From contig NZ_FNHY01000001.1 of the NCBI RefSeq assembly GCF_900103605.1, forward strand, positions 620,001 to 684,000: a DNA stretch of 64,000 bases, in the 5' to 3' direction. Positions 21,161 to 30,082 of the stretch are shown piece by piece (the stretch's first letter is position 1; each line of letters opens with the position of its first letter). A program made the translations under genes and the position numbers. The stretch is from Psychrobacillus sp. OK028 (GTDB lineage: Bacteria; Bacillota; Bacilli; Bacillales_A; Planococcaceae). The notes beneath the pieces are model-generated. The model was not told where the DNA came from and ran no database searches. It was given only the letters and a program-made list of their open reading frames with translations.

Positions 21161-21957
21161 AAAAAAAGTGTGCAATCATTGGTACAGATGCCCGTCTACC
21201 TTTTGTAAAGGAAACTTTAGATAATCTATTAGAAGTGAAAATTTTTCCAACTATGATTTGGACGGAAGAACTTAAAGCAGCTTTAAACGATTTTCAGCCT
21301 ACCATTATTTTTTTACCAATACCACCATTAAAAATAGATTGTTCTTTCGTTTTGCCCGAGTCATGTCTTCTCCTTTTTGTTGGAAAAAAGAATTTAGAAA
21401 TTGAACAGGAAATACAAAATAGCCAGGTTCATGCTTTTAATTATTTAGAGGATGAGCAGTGGATTTGGGAAAATGCAAATCTTACAGCTGAAGGCTTTAT
21501 AAACGACTTTTATAGAAGCGAAAACGAATCCATTTATAACAAAAAATTTATCATAACAGGATACGGAAGAGTTGGGAAAAGACTGGCTTTTGCTCTGCAT
21601 CATTTAGGAGCAGAGGTTATCATCTCCGTTCGATCTGACCATCAACTATATGAAGCAAAAAGTTATGGATATCAAATAGAGCAATTGGAGCGTGTGGATA
21701 AAATCCAAGATGCACAATCGAACTATCTCATTAATACCATTCCATATAGATGGCTTAGTCCGTCCGATACGAACAGGTTTATAAAAGTGTATGATTTAGC
21801 ATCAAATCCTGGGTGTCTGCTCGAGTCAGCCAATTCGACTCCTACAAACTATATACATTCTACTAGCTTACCAGGCTTGTATTTTCCGAAGGATGCAGGA
21901 TATTTAATAGCAAAGACTGTGCAAACTCAATTGGCTTTGCTAGAGGGGGAAGAATAG
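21157..21957 (+). CDS. dpaA: Dipicolinate synthase subunit A
   Basis: With DpaB it oxidises dihydrodipicolinate (from dapA at 23671) to dipicolinic acid, the calcium-chelating solute of the spore core. 266 residues, about 30 shorter than I recall for B. subtilis DpaA. The N-terminal half is divergent but keeps GTDARLPFV. A clear dinucleotide-binding motif GYGRVGKR is near residue 129, followed by NTIPYRWLS and LPGLYFPKDAGY. The GTG start overlaps the ymxH stop by 4 bases. Also called spoVFA. Confidence 0.88.
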   Translation: MKKKCAIIGTDARLPFVKETLDNLLEVKIFPTMIWTEELKAALNDFQPTIIFLPIPPLKIDCSFVLPESCLLLFVGKKNLEIEQEIQNSQVHAFNYLEDEQWIWENANLTAEGFINDFYRSENESIYNKKFIITGYGRVGKRLAFALHHLGAEVIISVRSDHQLYEAKSYGYQIEQLERVDKIQDAQSNYLINTIPYRWLSPSDTNRFIKVYDLASNPGCLLESANSTPTNYIHSTSLPGLYFPKDAGYLIAKTVQTQLALLEGEE

Positions 21958-22544
21958 TGTTAAAAGATCTTCGAATAGGATTAGGGATAACCGCATCTCA
22001 TTGTACTTATGAAGAAGTTATTCCGATGATAAAACAGTTTACAGAGTTAGGAGCAACTGTTGTTCCAATAATTACTTATTCTGTGTTAACTGCAGCAACA
22101 CGGTTTGGAACAGGTGAGGAATGGATAGAAAAAATAGAAGAGGCTAGTGGCAGCAAGGTAGTATCAAAGATTGTTGAGGCAGAACCGTTCGGACCAACAA
22201 ATCCATTAGATTGTATGGTAATTGCTCCAATGACTGGAAACTCAATTAGTAAGCTGGCAAATGCACAAACGGATTCGCCTGTGTTAATGGCGGCAAAAGC
22301 AACTTTGCGTAATGGAAAGCCAGTAGTACTAGGAATATCCACAAATGATGCATTAGGATTGAATGGAATGAACATTATGAAATTACTTTCTACCAAAAAT
22401 ATATACTTTATCCCCTTCGGCCAAGATAACCCTCATAACAAACCAAACTCGCTTATTGCTGACTTTACAAAAATTATTCCTACAGTTGAGCATGCAATTC
22501 AATTCAAGCAATATCAACCACTACTCATTAGTCATCAATTATAA
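21957..22544 (+). CDS. dpaB: Dipicolinate synthase subunit B (flavoprotein)
   Basis: 195-residue flavoprotein-fold partner of DpaA. The N-terminal GLGITASHCTYEEV, the APMTGNSISKLANA segment (about 88-101) and the C-terminal FGQDNPHNKPNSL are typical. The GTG start overlaps the last base of the dpaA stop. Also called spoVFB. The operon appears to end here, because a vegetative-type promoter precedes asd. Confidence 0.93.
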   Translation: MLKDLRIGLGITASHCTYEEVIPMIKQFTELGATVVPIITYSVLTAATRFGTGEEWIEKIEEASGSKVVSKIVEAEPFGPTNPLDCMVIAPMTGNSISKLANAQTDSPVLMAAKATLRNGKPVVLGISTNDALGLNGMNIMKLLSTKNIYFIPFGQDNPHNKPNSLIADFTKIIPTVEHAIQFKQYQPLLISHQL

Positions 22545-22547
22545 ATA

Positions 22548-22575
22548 TTGATGAAGATGTATTTTCATGTATAAT
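22548..22575 (+). promoter_or_regulatory. Candidate sigma-A promoter for asd-dapA
   Basis: TTGATG, 16 bases, TATAAT, about 45 bases before the asd start. It would let asd-dapA be expressed in vegetative cells independently of the sporulation dpa operon. Confidence 0.6.
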
Positions 22576-22621
22576 ATAATACAATATCGAAAATAGCATT
22601 GGTCTAGGAGGAGAGCTTTTC

Positions 22622-23668
22622 ATGTCACAAGGTTATACAGTAGCAGTAGTGGGAGCGACAGGTGCAGTAGGTCAAAAAATAATCGAAAAATTGGTAGATA
22701 GAAGTTTTCCTTTTGCCACATTAAAATTATTAGCTTCCAAAAAATCCGCAGGTAAAGAAGTAGAAGTTAATGGGAGCACTTATATAATTGAAGAAGCGAC
22801 ACCAGCGTCTTTTGAAGGTGTAGACATAGCATTTTTCTCTGCAGGTGGCTCTATATCTAAAGCTCTAGCAAAAGAGGCAAGTAATAGAGGGGCAATAGTT
22901 ATTGATAATACGAGTGCCTTCCGGATGGATAAAGATACACCATTGGTTGTTCCAGAAGTAAATAAACAAGCTTTACACGAACATACAGGGATTATTGCTA
23001 ACCCGAATTGTTCTACTATTCAGATGGTTTGCGCACTTGAGCCGATTAGACAAAAGTTTGGTTTAAACAAAGTGATTGTTTCTACCTATCAAGCAGTGTC
23101 TGGTGCCGGTGCAGCTGCTATTGAAGAATTGACAACGCAAAGCGAAGAAATAAAAATGAAACAAGCAAAACCGGAAATATTACCAGTAAAAAGTGCTGAA
23201 AAGCATTTTCCTATAGCAGGAAATGTCATTCCTCAAATTGATGTTTTTACTGAAGACGGTTTTACATTTGAGGAGCATAAAATGATGAATGAAACGAAGA
23301 AGATTATGTCTTTACCAAATCTTGCGATTGCAGCTACATGTGTGAGGGTACCAGTTGTGACGGGACATTCTGAATCGGTATATGTAGAAGTGGAACAAGA
23401 CAACGTAACGCTTGATCAAGTAAAACAACTTCTTGCAGATTCTGATGGCATAATCTTGCAGGATGATCCTGCTCAACAGCTTTACCCGATGCCTTATTTT
23501 GCAGAGGATAAGGACCATGTATTTGTAGGACGTTTAAGAAAAGACCCTTCGAATGATAAAGGGTTTCATATGTGGATTGTATCAGATAATTTATTGAAGG
23601 GTGCAGCACTGAACTCTATACAAATTGCAGAAGCACTTATTGCTGAAGGTATTTTAAAAGAGGTGTAA
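22622..23668 (+). CDS. asd: Aspartate-semialdehyde dehydrogenase
   Basis: NADPH-dependent reduction of aspartyl phosphate to aspartate semialdehyde, the shared step to lysine/diaminopimelate, methionine and threonine. 348 residues. NADP loop GATGAVGQ at 10-17, active-site Cys in ANPNCSTIQM near 128, and catalytic His in the C-terminal half. Strong GGAGGAG site. dapA follows 2 bases after the stop. dapG (aspartokinase I), expected between them in B. subtilis, is missing. Confidence 0.96.
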   Translation: MSQGYTVAVVGATGAVGQKIIEKLVDRSFPFATLKLLASKKSAGKEVEVNGSTYIIEEATPASFEGVDIAFFSAGGSISKALAKEASNRGAIVIDNTSAFRMDKDTPLVVPEVNKQALHEHTGIIANPNCSTIQMVCALEPIRQKFGLNKVIVSTYQAVSGAGAAAIEELTTQSEEIKMKQAKPEILPVKSAEKHFPIAGNVIPQIDVFTEDGFTFEEHKMMNETKKIMSLPNLAIAATCVRVPVVTGHSESVYVEVEQDNVTLDQVKQLLADSDGIILQDDPAQQLYPMPYFAEDKDHVFVGRLRKDPSNDKGFHMWIVSDNLLKGAALNSIQIAEALIAEGILKEV

Positions 23669-23670
23669 AA

Positions 23671-24552
23671 ATGAATATAGGCCCAATTGCTACGGCAATG
23701 GTCACCCCGTTTCAAACAGATGGATCTATCAATTATGCTGCAACGGAAATTTTAATCGAACATTTACTAGCTACAGGGACCGACTCTCTCGTCATTAGCG
23801 GAACAACAGGAGAATCTCCTACTCTATCAACTGAAGAAAAACTAAACTTGCTTAAATTCGTTGTAGAAAAAGTGAATAATAGAGTTCCCGTTATCGCGGG
23901 TACGGGAAGTAATAATACAGCTGCATCAATTGAACTTTCTCAAAAGGCTGAGGCCGTTGGGGTAGATGGACTAATGATTGTCACACCATATTATAATAAA
24001 CCAAACCAGCGAGGGTTGATTGCCCATTTTAATGCAATTGCAGATGCAACACCTTTGCCAATCATTGTTTATAATATTCCGAGTCGGTCAGTTATTAATA
24101 TGGAGCTAGAGACTGTTGTAGCCTTAAGCCAGATTCCATCTATTCAGTTTCTAAAAGAAGCCAGTGGCAATTTAGATCAAATGACTAAAATTATGAAGGC
24201 TACAAAAGGTGATTTAGAAGTATATAGTGGTGATGATTCACTCACACTTCCATTACTTGCAATTGGGGGTAAAGGAATAGTTTCAGTTGCTTCTCATATT
24301 GTAGGAAATGATATGAAGAAAATGATTGTAGAATTTCAGACTGGAAATCACTCAGAAGCTGCACGAATTCATCAATCATTAGTGCCGCTAATACAGGCTT
24401 TATTTAAGCAGCCGAATCCGACAGTCATAAAATATGCACTTTCTAAAGTAGGTATTGAAGTGGGAAGTTTACGTCTCCCTCTTGTTGAAATGACTGAAAG
24501 AGAAAAGCAGGAATTTGATTTAATCTGGGAACAATACAAAAATTTTCAATAA
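23671..24552 (+). CDS. dapA: 4-hydroxy-tetrahydrodipicolinate synthase
   Basis: Condenses aspartate semialdehyde with pyruvate, the entry to diaminopimelate/lysine and to dipicolinate. 293 residues, TIM barrel. The SGTTGESPTL motif (about 43-52), YYNKPNQRG (about 107), the YNIPSRS segment and the Schiff-base Lys in FLKEASGN near 160 are all present. The product feeds dpaAB upstream in the same cluster during sporulation. Confidence 0.96.
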   Translation: MNIGPIATAMVTPFQTDGSINYAATEILIEHLLATGTDSLVISGTTGESPTLSTEEKLNLLKFVVEKVNNRVPVIAGTGSNNTAASIELSQKAEAVGVDGLMIVTPYYNKPNQRGLIAHFNAIADATPLPIIVYNIPSRSVINMELETVVALSQIPSIQFLKEASGNLDQMTKIMKATKGDLEVYSGDDSLTLPLLAIGGKGIVSVASHIVGNDMKKMIVEFQTGNHSEAARIHQSLVPLIQALFKQPNPTVIKYALSKVGIEVGSLRLPLVEMTEREKQEFDLIWEQYKNFQ

Positions 24553-24561
24553 TTTTAGCGG

Positions 24562-24597
24562 AAAGGCTGAAGATTTCCTATTTCAGCCTTTTTTTTA
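24562..24597 (+). terminator. Intrinsic terminator after dapA
   Basis: AAGGCTGAA / TTCAGCCTT with a run of eight Ts. Confidence 0.88.
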
Positions 24598-24598
24598 T

Positions 24599-24627
24599 TT
24601 GTGTGAATCGGTGACGTCCGATATAAT
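24599..24627 (+). promoter_or_regulatory. Candidate promoter for the rnjB leader
   Basis: TTGTGT, 17 bases, TATAAT, placed immediately after the dapA terminator. Transcription from it would start near 24634 and produce a leader of about 315 nt before rnjB. Confidence 0.5.
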
Positions 24628-24648
24628 GAAAATTAGTGGATGTTGGAC

Positions 24649-24931
24649 GGGTTAACTTCTTCAGCAAAAAAATTTAACAATCTAACGTGTTTAGGTATCT
24701 CCCACTTTTTGAGAAAGCGGGTAGATGAATACCATTATGTAATAACAATTCAGTGAGCGAAGCCCTTGCTGAAAAGTTAAGCCAGCGGTGGATGTCACAG
24801 ATTTTGAATGGACTCTTAGGATGATGTTAGTCTAAAAACGTCGCAATCATGTGACGGCGGATAACTGACCTGCATCACGCAGGCCCAAGCAAAATTCAAA
24901 AACTGGAAGCAATTACACCGAGGCGTAATTG
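24649..24931 (+). ncRNA. Highly structured rnjB leader RNA of unrecognised class
   Basis: Two domains. Domain 1 is closed by GTTAACTT.TTCAGCAA (24651-24667) with TTGCTGAAAAGTTAA.CC (24766-24783) and contains a 40-nt hairpin GGTAT...ATACC (24694-24733). Domain 2 is closed by CAGATTTTGAAT (24798-24809) pairing with ATTCAAAAACTG (24894-24905), 11 of 12 positions. It encloses three hairpins: TGGACT/AGTCTA, CGTCGC/GTGACG (24839-24856) and CCTGC/GCAGG (24869-24883). A further seven-pair hairpin CAATTAC/GTAATTG (24910-24931) stops 6 bases before the rnjB AGGAGG. TTCAG at 24749 could replace TTCAG at 24660 in pairing with CTGAA, giving alternative folds. It could be a cis-regulator or a mobile-element-derived RNA. 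Confidence 0.6.
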
Positions 24932-24950
24932 ATTTATAGGAGGAAGAGAT

Positions 24951-26618
24951 TTGGTAAAAGTAAAAAATGAACTTATTCGAATTATACCGCTCGGTGGAGT
25001 TGGAGAAATCGGAAAAGCAATGTATGTAGTAGAAATAGATGAAGAAATATTTGTCGTAGATAGTGGATTAATGTTCCCAGAAAATGAAATGCTAGGAATA
25101 GATATCGTTATTCCAGACATTACGTATCTAGTGGAAAATAAAGATCGAGTAAAAGGAATCTTTTTAACGCATGGTCATGAAGATGCGATCGGATCTATCT
25201 CTTATTTACTACAAAAAGTACAAGCACCAGTGTATGGTTCGAAGTTGACAATAGCTTTGGCAAAAACGCATTTAAAAGCGTTGCCGACGAAGCAACCAGT
25301 CAAATATTTTGAAGTAACAAATAAAAGTCGTATGAACTTTCAAGGCACATATGTAACCTTTTTCCATACAACACATAGTATACCGGATTCGCTAGGTATC
25401 GTGTTCCATACGTCCGAGGGTGCAATTGTTCATACAGGAGAATTTAAGTTTGATCAGTCAGCTAAAGGGAAGTATCGTCCAGATATAGCGAAAATTGCTG
25501 GTTTGGGAGAAGATGGTGTATTTATACTTTTATCCGATTCAACTGAAGCAGAAAGACCGGGTTATACAACATCAGAAGCAGTTATTGAAAACCAATTATC
25601 AGAAACATTCCACGCTGCTAAAGGACGTATACTCGTTGCCCTATATGCTTCGAATTTTATACGTATTCAACAAGTAATTGACAAAGCAATTGAAACAGGG
25701 AAAAAAGTGGCGATTGCAGGAAAAAGCTTAGAAAATATTTTCGAAATTGGTTTAGATCTTGGTTATTTTACAGTAGAAGAGGATACAATTATTTCAATTA
25801 AGGAAATCTCAAAACATAATGATGAGAATATTGTGGTCATTGTATCTGGTACACAAGGTGAACCATTGGAAGCACTAGAAAAAATGATTCGTAAACACCA
25901 TAAAGATATTAAGATTAAAGATACAGATACTGTGTTAATCACTTTTACTCCTTCACCTGGTATGGAAGTAGGCATGTATAATACGATGAACCAAATCGCG
26001 AAAGTTGGAGCGAAAGTATTAACTTCCGAAAAAAATGTACATGTATCTGGTCATGGAAGTCAAGAAGATTTGAAAATGATGTTGAACCTAACTAAACCGA
26101 AGTACTTTATACCAATTCAAGGGGAATATCGTATGTTGATGGCCCATTCAAAATTGGCTCAAGCTACCGGCATGTCCAAATCGGAAATTTTCATTGCCGA
26201 TAAAGGGGATATTGTAGAGTATAAGAGCGGTAAAATGAGAATGAGTGGTCGAGTTCAAGCAGGAAACGTTCTAATCGATGGAATCGGTGTTGGAGATGTT
26301 GGCAATATTGTATTACGCGATCGTAAGCTGCTTTCACAAGATGGTATATTTATAGTGGTTGTCACTCTAAATCGAGCACAGAAGAAAATTGCATCAGGAC
26401 CTGAAATTCTTTCTAGAGGATTTGTCTATGTGCGTGAGTCAGAGGAGCTAATGGAAGAGTCTGCTAACCTAGTTAGAACAGTTGTTGAAAAATATGTGAA
26501 TAAAGAAACGTTTGAATGGACAAACATTAAACAAGAAATCCGTGATACGCTAAATTCATATTTATTCCAACAAACAAAAAGACGTCCGATGATTATCCCG
26601 ATTATTATGGAATATTAA
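24951..26618 (+). CDS. rnjB: Ribonuclease J2
   Basis: Beta-CASP metallo-beta-lactamase ribonuclease that forms a complex with RNase J1 for 5'-3' decay and RNA maturation. 555 residues, TTG start after TAGGAGGAAGA. The metal motif reads HGHEDAIG (about residues 75-82), lacking the last His of the active HxHxDH form. That is the J2-type degeneration and separates it from J1. The beta-CASP and C-terminal domains are present (SGHGSQEDLKMMLNL, then IPIQGEYRML). tepA, its usual downstream neighbour, is absent. Confidence 0.93.
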   Translation: MVKVKNELIRIIPLGGVGEIGKAMYVVEIDEEIFVVDSGLMFPENEMLGIDIVIPDITYLVENKDRVKGIFLTHGHEDAIGSISYLLQKVQAPVYGSKLTIALAKTHLKALPTKQPVKYFEVTNKSRMNFQGTYVTFFHTTHSIPDSLGIVFHTSEGAIVHTGEFKFDQSAKGKYRPDIAKIAGLGEDGVFILLSDSTEAERPGYTTSEAVIENQLSETFHAAKGRILVALYASNFIRIQQVIDKAIETGKKVAIAGKSLENIFEIGLDLGYFTVEEDTIISIKEISKHNDENIVVIVSGTQGEPLEALEKMIRKHHKDIKIKDTDTVLITFTPSPGMEVGMYNTMNQIAKVGAKVLTSEKNVHVSGHGSQEDLKMMLNLTKPKYFIPIQGEYRMLMAHSKLAQATGMSKSEIFIADKGDIVEYKSGKMRMSGRVQAGNVLIDGIGVGDVGNIVLRDRKLLSQDGIFIVVVTLNRAQKKIASGPEILSRGFVYVRESEELMEESANLVRTVVEKYVNKETFEWTNIKQEIRDTLNSYLFQQTKRRPMIIPIIMEY

Positions 26619-26625
26619 TGTGAAT

Positions 26626-26664
26626 AAAGGATTTCCTTTCCGAATACGGAGGGAAATCCTTTTT
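26626..26664 (+). terminator. Intrinsic terminator after rnjB
   Basis: AAAGGATTTCC / GGAAATCCTTT with extra internal pairing and a T-run. Confidence 0.88.
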
Positions 26665-26759
26665 ATCTTAAAAAATCAGAAAGTATTAAAATTGTACTAT
26701 AATGTGAACACTGGGTTAGGGATATTTTATACTATTGAAACAGGATATGAATGTAAAGG

Positions 26760-26788
26760 AAAGGGCTTCTTTTTGCCCGATGTTTTTT
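26760..26788 (+). promoter_or_regulatory. Attenuator-like hairpin in the spoIIIE/ftsK leader
   Basis: AAAGGGC, T-rich loop, GCCCGATG then six Ts, 31 bases before the gene start. It resembles the hairpin before polC (4307-4334), including the preceding TAAAGGA. The stem is short, so function is uncertain. Confidence 0.4.
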
Positions 26789-26818
26789 AAAGTAACAATT
26801 TAGAAAGTAGGTGACACT

Positions 26819-29107
26819 TTGGCAAGGAAGAAAAAAAGACCAACAAAAAAGCCAGCAAAAAAAACAATGCATCCTCTTCTTTATGAAATAATTGGTCTAT
26901 TAATTATTGGTTTATCCATTATTTCATTTTTTGAATATGGACTTGTAGGTGAGTTTTTAGCTTACATAAGTTATTTCTTATTCGGAAATTGGCATATTGC
27001 CGTTCCATTTATGCTGATTGTTTACGCACTTATTATAATGATTAAACAATCAGTGCCAGCATGGAATCACCGTCTGTTATTGGGATGCGCGTTTATATTA
27101 AGCAGTTTATTATTATTTAGTCATATTGCTCTATTCCAACAATTATTTGAAGGAAAAGCATTAGTGACGAATTCTGTTTTAAGAGAAAGCTATCGTGTCA
27201 TGGTTGAGAGTGGCGGAATCACTGATAGAAATAGTTCTTTAGGTGGAGGAATAGTAGGAGCCATACTCTTTGCATCTTTCCACGTTCTCTTTGATTCGGC
27301 TGGAGCCAAAGTAGCTGGCTGGCTTATGTTATTTATAGGGATTGTATTACTAACTGGCAGAGCGTTAGTTCCGTACTTAGTAGAGACATTTCCGAAGCTA
27401 AAAGAAAGTTTCCTTAACAGACCGAAAAAAAAGAAAGCAAAACCTGCGCCAACTCCACCAAGGGGTCCTTCCCGACGCAATAAAAAACAGGCAGCCCAGG
27501 AAGAAGCGGTAACTGTAGTTGAGGCGATACCTGTAGAAGAAGAAGTCGAGCAAGTCTCGTCTCCTATTATTTCTGCTTTCACGGAACGAATAGCTAGAAA
27601 AGAAGTAGTGGAGGAGCCAACTGAACCAATAGAACCATTAGACATAAATATGGAAAATGAAACAGTGGAAAATGAGGACTATCAATTACCTTCTATTAAC
27701 TTATTAGATGCACCTGCTCATAGCGATCAGAGTGGAGAACTTAATGCAATACAAGCAAATGCCAAAAAGTTAGAACAAACATTTTTAAGCTTTGGAGTAA
27801 AAGCAAAGGTTACGCAAGTTCACTTAGGACCAGCAGTAACAAAATATGAAGTTCTACCAGATGTTGGTGTAAAGGTGAGCAGAATAGTTAGTCTTCATGA
27901 TGACCTCGCTCTAGCGTTAGCTGCGAGAGATATTCGAATAGAGGCACCTATTCCCGGTAAATCAGCGATAGGTATTGAAGTGCCAAATAAGGAAGTAGCG
28001 ATTGTAAGCTTACGCGAAGTTCTAGAATCGGAAGAAAATGATAAACCTAATCTGAAACTACTGATAGGTTTTGGTCGAGACGTAACAGGACAAGCAGTGC
28101 TCGCACAATTGAATAAAATGCCACATTTACTCGTTGCAGGCTCAACAGGTAGTGGGAAAAGTGTCTGCATCAATGGAATAATTACAAGTATTATGATGCG
28201 CGCAAAACCTCATGAAGTGAAAATGATGATGATCGACCCAAAAATGGTTGAACTTAATATGTATAATGGCATTCCACACTTACTTGCACCAGTGGTAACG
28301 GATCCAAGAAAAGCTTCTCAGGCATTAAAGAAAATCGTATCGGAAATGGAGAGAAGGTACGAATTATTTTCTCATACAGGCACCCGAAATATGGAAGGGT
28401 ATAACGAGCATATCGATAGATGGAATGAAGAAAATGAGGAAAAACATCCGAAGTTACCATTTATTGTCGTAATTGTAGATGAGTTAGCGGATCTAATGAT
28501 GGTAGCTTCTGCTGATGTGGAAGATTCAATCACTCGATTAGCTCAAATGGCTCGTGCTGCTGGAATTCATTTGATAATTGCAACACAAAGACCAAGCGTA
28601 GACGTAATTACAGGTATTATTAAAGCTAATATTCCATCTAGAATTGCATTTGCGGTATCATCCGCTATAGACTCTAGAACTATTTTAGATATGGGTGGAG
28701 CGGAAAAGTTACTTGGTCGAGGAGATATGTTATTCCTACCAGCTGGCAGCTCTAAACCAGTTCGGGTACAGGGGGCATTTTTATCAGATGCAGAAGTTGA
28801 AAGAATTGTAGATTTTGTTATTGAACAACAAAAAGCAAACTATCAAGATGAAATGATCCCTGATGAAGTGGAAGAATCTGCGGAACAGATTGATAGAGAT
28901 GAATTATATGATGATGTTGTACAACTCGTAACAGAAATGCAAACAGCATCCGTGTCTTTACTTCAACGTAGATTTAGAATTGGTTATTCCAGAGCAGCAA
29001 GAATTATTGATCAGCTAGAATTTAGTGGAGTTGTCGGACCTTATGAAGGAAGTAAGCCCAGACAGGTTTTAATATCCAAAAATGCAGTTGATGATGATTT
29101 AATATGA
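26819..29107 (+). CDS. spoIIIE: DNA translocase SpoIIIE/FtsK
   Basis: Septal DNA pump that moves chromosome into the forespore and clears trapped DNA. 762 residues, TTG start after AAAGTAGGTGA. Four N-terminal membrane helices (about 20-180), a charged linker (190-310), and a RecA-like motor with Walker A GSTGSGKS (about 441) and DELADLM (about 553). The C-terminal winged-helix gamma domain (from about 700, [13 protein letters not shown]) reads orienting sequences. B. subtilis has a second paralogue (SftA), but the position after rnjB fits SpoIIIE. Confidence 0.93.
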   Translation: MARKKKRPTKKPAKKTMHPLLYEIIGLLIIGLSIISFFEYGLVGEFLAYISYFLFGNWHIAVPFMLIVYALIIMIKQSVPAWNHRLLLGCAFILSSLLLFSHIALFQQLFEGKALVTNSVLRESYRVMVESGGITDRNSSLGGGIVGAILFASFHVLFDSAGAKVAGWLMLFIGIVLLTGRALVPYLVETFPKLKESFLNRPKKKKAKPAPTPPRGPSRRNKKQAAQEEAVTVVEAIPVEEEVEQVSSPIISAFTERIARKEVVEEPTEPIEPLDINMENETVENEDYQLPSINLLDAPAHSDQSGELNAIQANAKKLEQTFLSFGVKAKVTQVHLGPAVTKYEVLPDVGVKVSRIVSLHDDLALALAARDIRIEAPIPGKSAIGIEVPNKEVAIVSLREVLESEENDKPNLKLLIGFGRDVTGQAVLAQLNKMPHLLVAGSTGSGKSVCINGIITSIMMRAKPHEVKMMMIDPKMVELNMYNGIPHLLAPVVTDPRKASQALKKIVSEMERRYELFSHTGTRNMEGYNEHIDRWNEENEEKHPKLPFIVVIVDELADLMMVASADVEDSITRLAQMARAAGIHLIIATQRPSVDVITGIIKANIPSRIAFAVSSAIDSRTILDMGGAEKLLGRGDMLFLPAGSSKPVRVQGAFLSDAEVERIVDFVIEQQKANYQDEMIPDEVEESAEQIDRDELYDDVVQLVTEMQTASVSLLQRRFRIGYSRAARIIDQLEFSGVVGPYEGSKPRQVLISKNAVDDDLI

Positions 29108-29232
29108 GTCAAAAGGTTATATAGTATAACACTTTTCAAAAAAAGTATGACAAAATCATTACAAAGTAATCAAGTTTTTGTAACAACTTTTAACCTAATG
29201 TGAAGAAAAGTATTTATTTCACCTTTTAAAAA

Positions 29233-29241
29233 TGGTATAGT
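29233..29241 (+). promoter_or_regulatory. Candidate extended -10 promoter for the GntR gene
   Basis: TGGTATAGT, an extended -10 element (TGn followed by TATAGT), about 65 bases before the GntR start. The -35 region is weak, as is common with extended -10 promoters. Confidence 0.5.
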
Positions 29242-29267
29242 ATGACTGATTAGTAGGAAAGTTTTAC

Positions 29268-29281
29268 ATCAGAGGTCTGAT
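29268..29281. promoter_or_regulatory. Palindromic candidate operator upstream of the GntR gene
   Basis: ATCAGAGGTCTGAT: perfect six-base arms around two bases, about 26 bases downstream of the candidate -10 and 24 bases before the start codon. A site in this position would suit autoregulation by the GntR protein. It does not look like the common HutC-type consensus, so the binding protein is unproven. Confidence 0.35.
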
Positions 29282-29305
29282 CTCTTCAAAATGGTGGTGT
29301 TTTAG

Positions 29306-30034
29306 ATGACAATAAAAGTAGACCATCGTCATTTATATTTGCAAGTGATTGATCGTCTTAAACAAGACATCGAAAAAGGCATATTCAAAGAGAAGGAGAA
29401 ACTTCCATCTGAATTTGAATTAGCCAAGTCACTAGGAGTAAGCCGTGCAACTCTAAGAGAAGCTCTACGCTTATTGGAAGAAGAAAATGTGATAGTCAGA
29501 AGACATGGAGTAGGAACTTTTGTAAATTCAAAGCCTATTTTCACGTCTGGTATTGAGCAGCTTTCAAGCGTATCATCTATGATACGCAAAGCTGGTATGG
29601 AACCTGGTACTATTTACTTAAGTTCTATGCAGTCGATTCCATCTGAGGACGATATTTTAAGATTTCAATGCGAGGAAGAGCAATCAATTGTTACAATGGA
29701 ACGTGTCCGTACTGCAAATGACGAACCAGTTGTGTATTGTGTCGATAAAGTTCCGAAAAGTTATTTACCTAATGATTTTCTCATTAGGGAAGAAGGCTCT
29801 ATTTTTACTGCTTTAGAAGAGTCTGGAGAAATACATATTTCCTATGCGGTGACGTACATTGACCCAGTGGGTTACCATGAGATCGCTTCACCAACTTTGA
29901 ATTGTGAGCCAGAAACTTCTTTGCTTGTTTTAAAGCAACTCCATTACGATGAAAACGATCGTGTGGTTTTGTACTCGAAAAATTATTTTCGAGCGGATAA
30001 ATTTAGCTTTCACGTTGTTCGGAAAAGGGTGTAA
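29306..30034 (+). CDS. ymfC: GntR family (HutC/UTRA type) transcriptional regulator
   Basis: 242 residues: N-terminal winged helix (about 8-75, [22 protein letters not shown]) and a C-terminal UTRA ligand-binding domain (about 90-235). Same position as B. subtilis ymfC, after spoIIIE. It lies 48 bases upstream of a nucleoside-type BMP lipoprotein gene and its ABC transporter, so it may control that importer in response to a nucleoside or related ligand. That link is inference from context. Confidence 0.88.
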   Translation: MTIKVDHRHLYLQVIDRLKQDIEKGIFKEKEKLPSEFELAKSLGVSRATLREALRLLEEENVIVRRHGVGTFVNSKPIFTSGIEQLSSVSSMIRKAGMEPGTIYLSSMQSIPSEDDILRFQCEEEQSIVTMERVRTANDEPVVYCVDKVPKSYLPNDFLIREEGSIFTALEESGEIHISYAVTYIDPVGYHEIASPTLNCEPETSLLVLKQLHYDENDRVVLYSKNYFRADKFSFHVVRKRV

Positions 30035-30082
30035 AATGCAACAATTCCTGCTAACAAGAAAAAAATAATGGGGGTTTTCAAA

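Noticed and set aside
24599-24950. rnjB leader as a lysine riboswitch or T-box, given the neighbouring dapA
   Set aside because: It lies after the dapA terminator, lacks the T-box GGTGGTACCGCG-type bulge, and I see no lysine-box core sequences.
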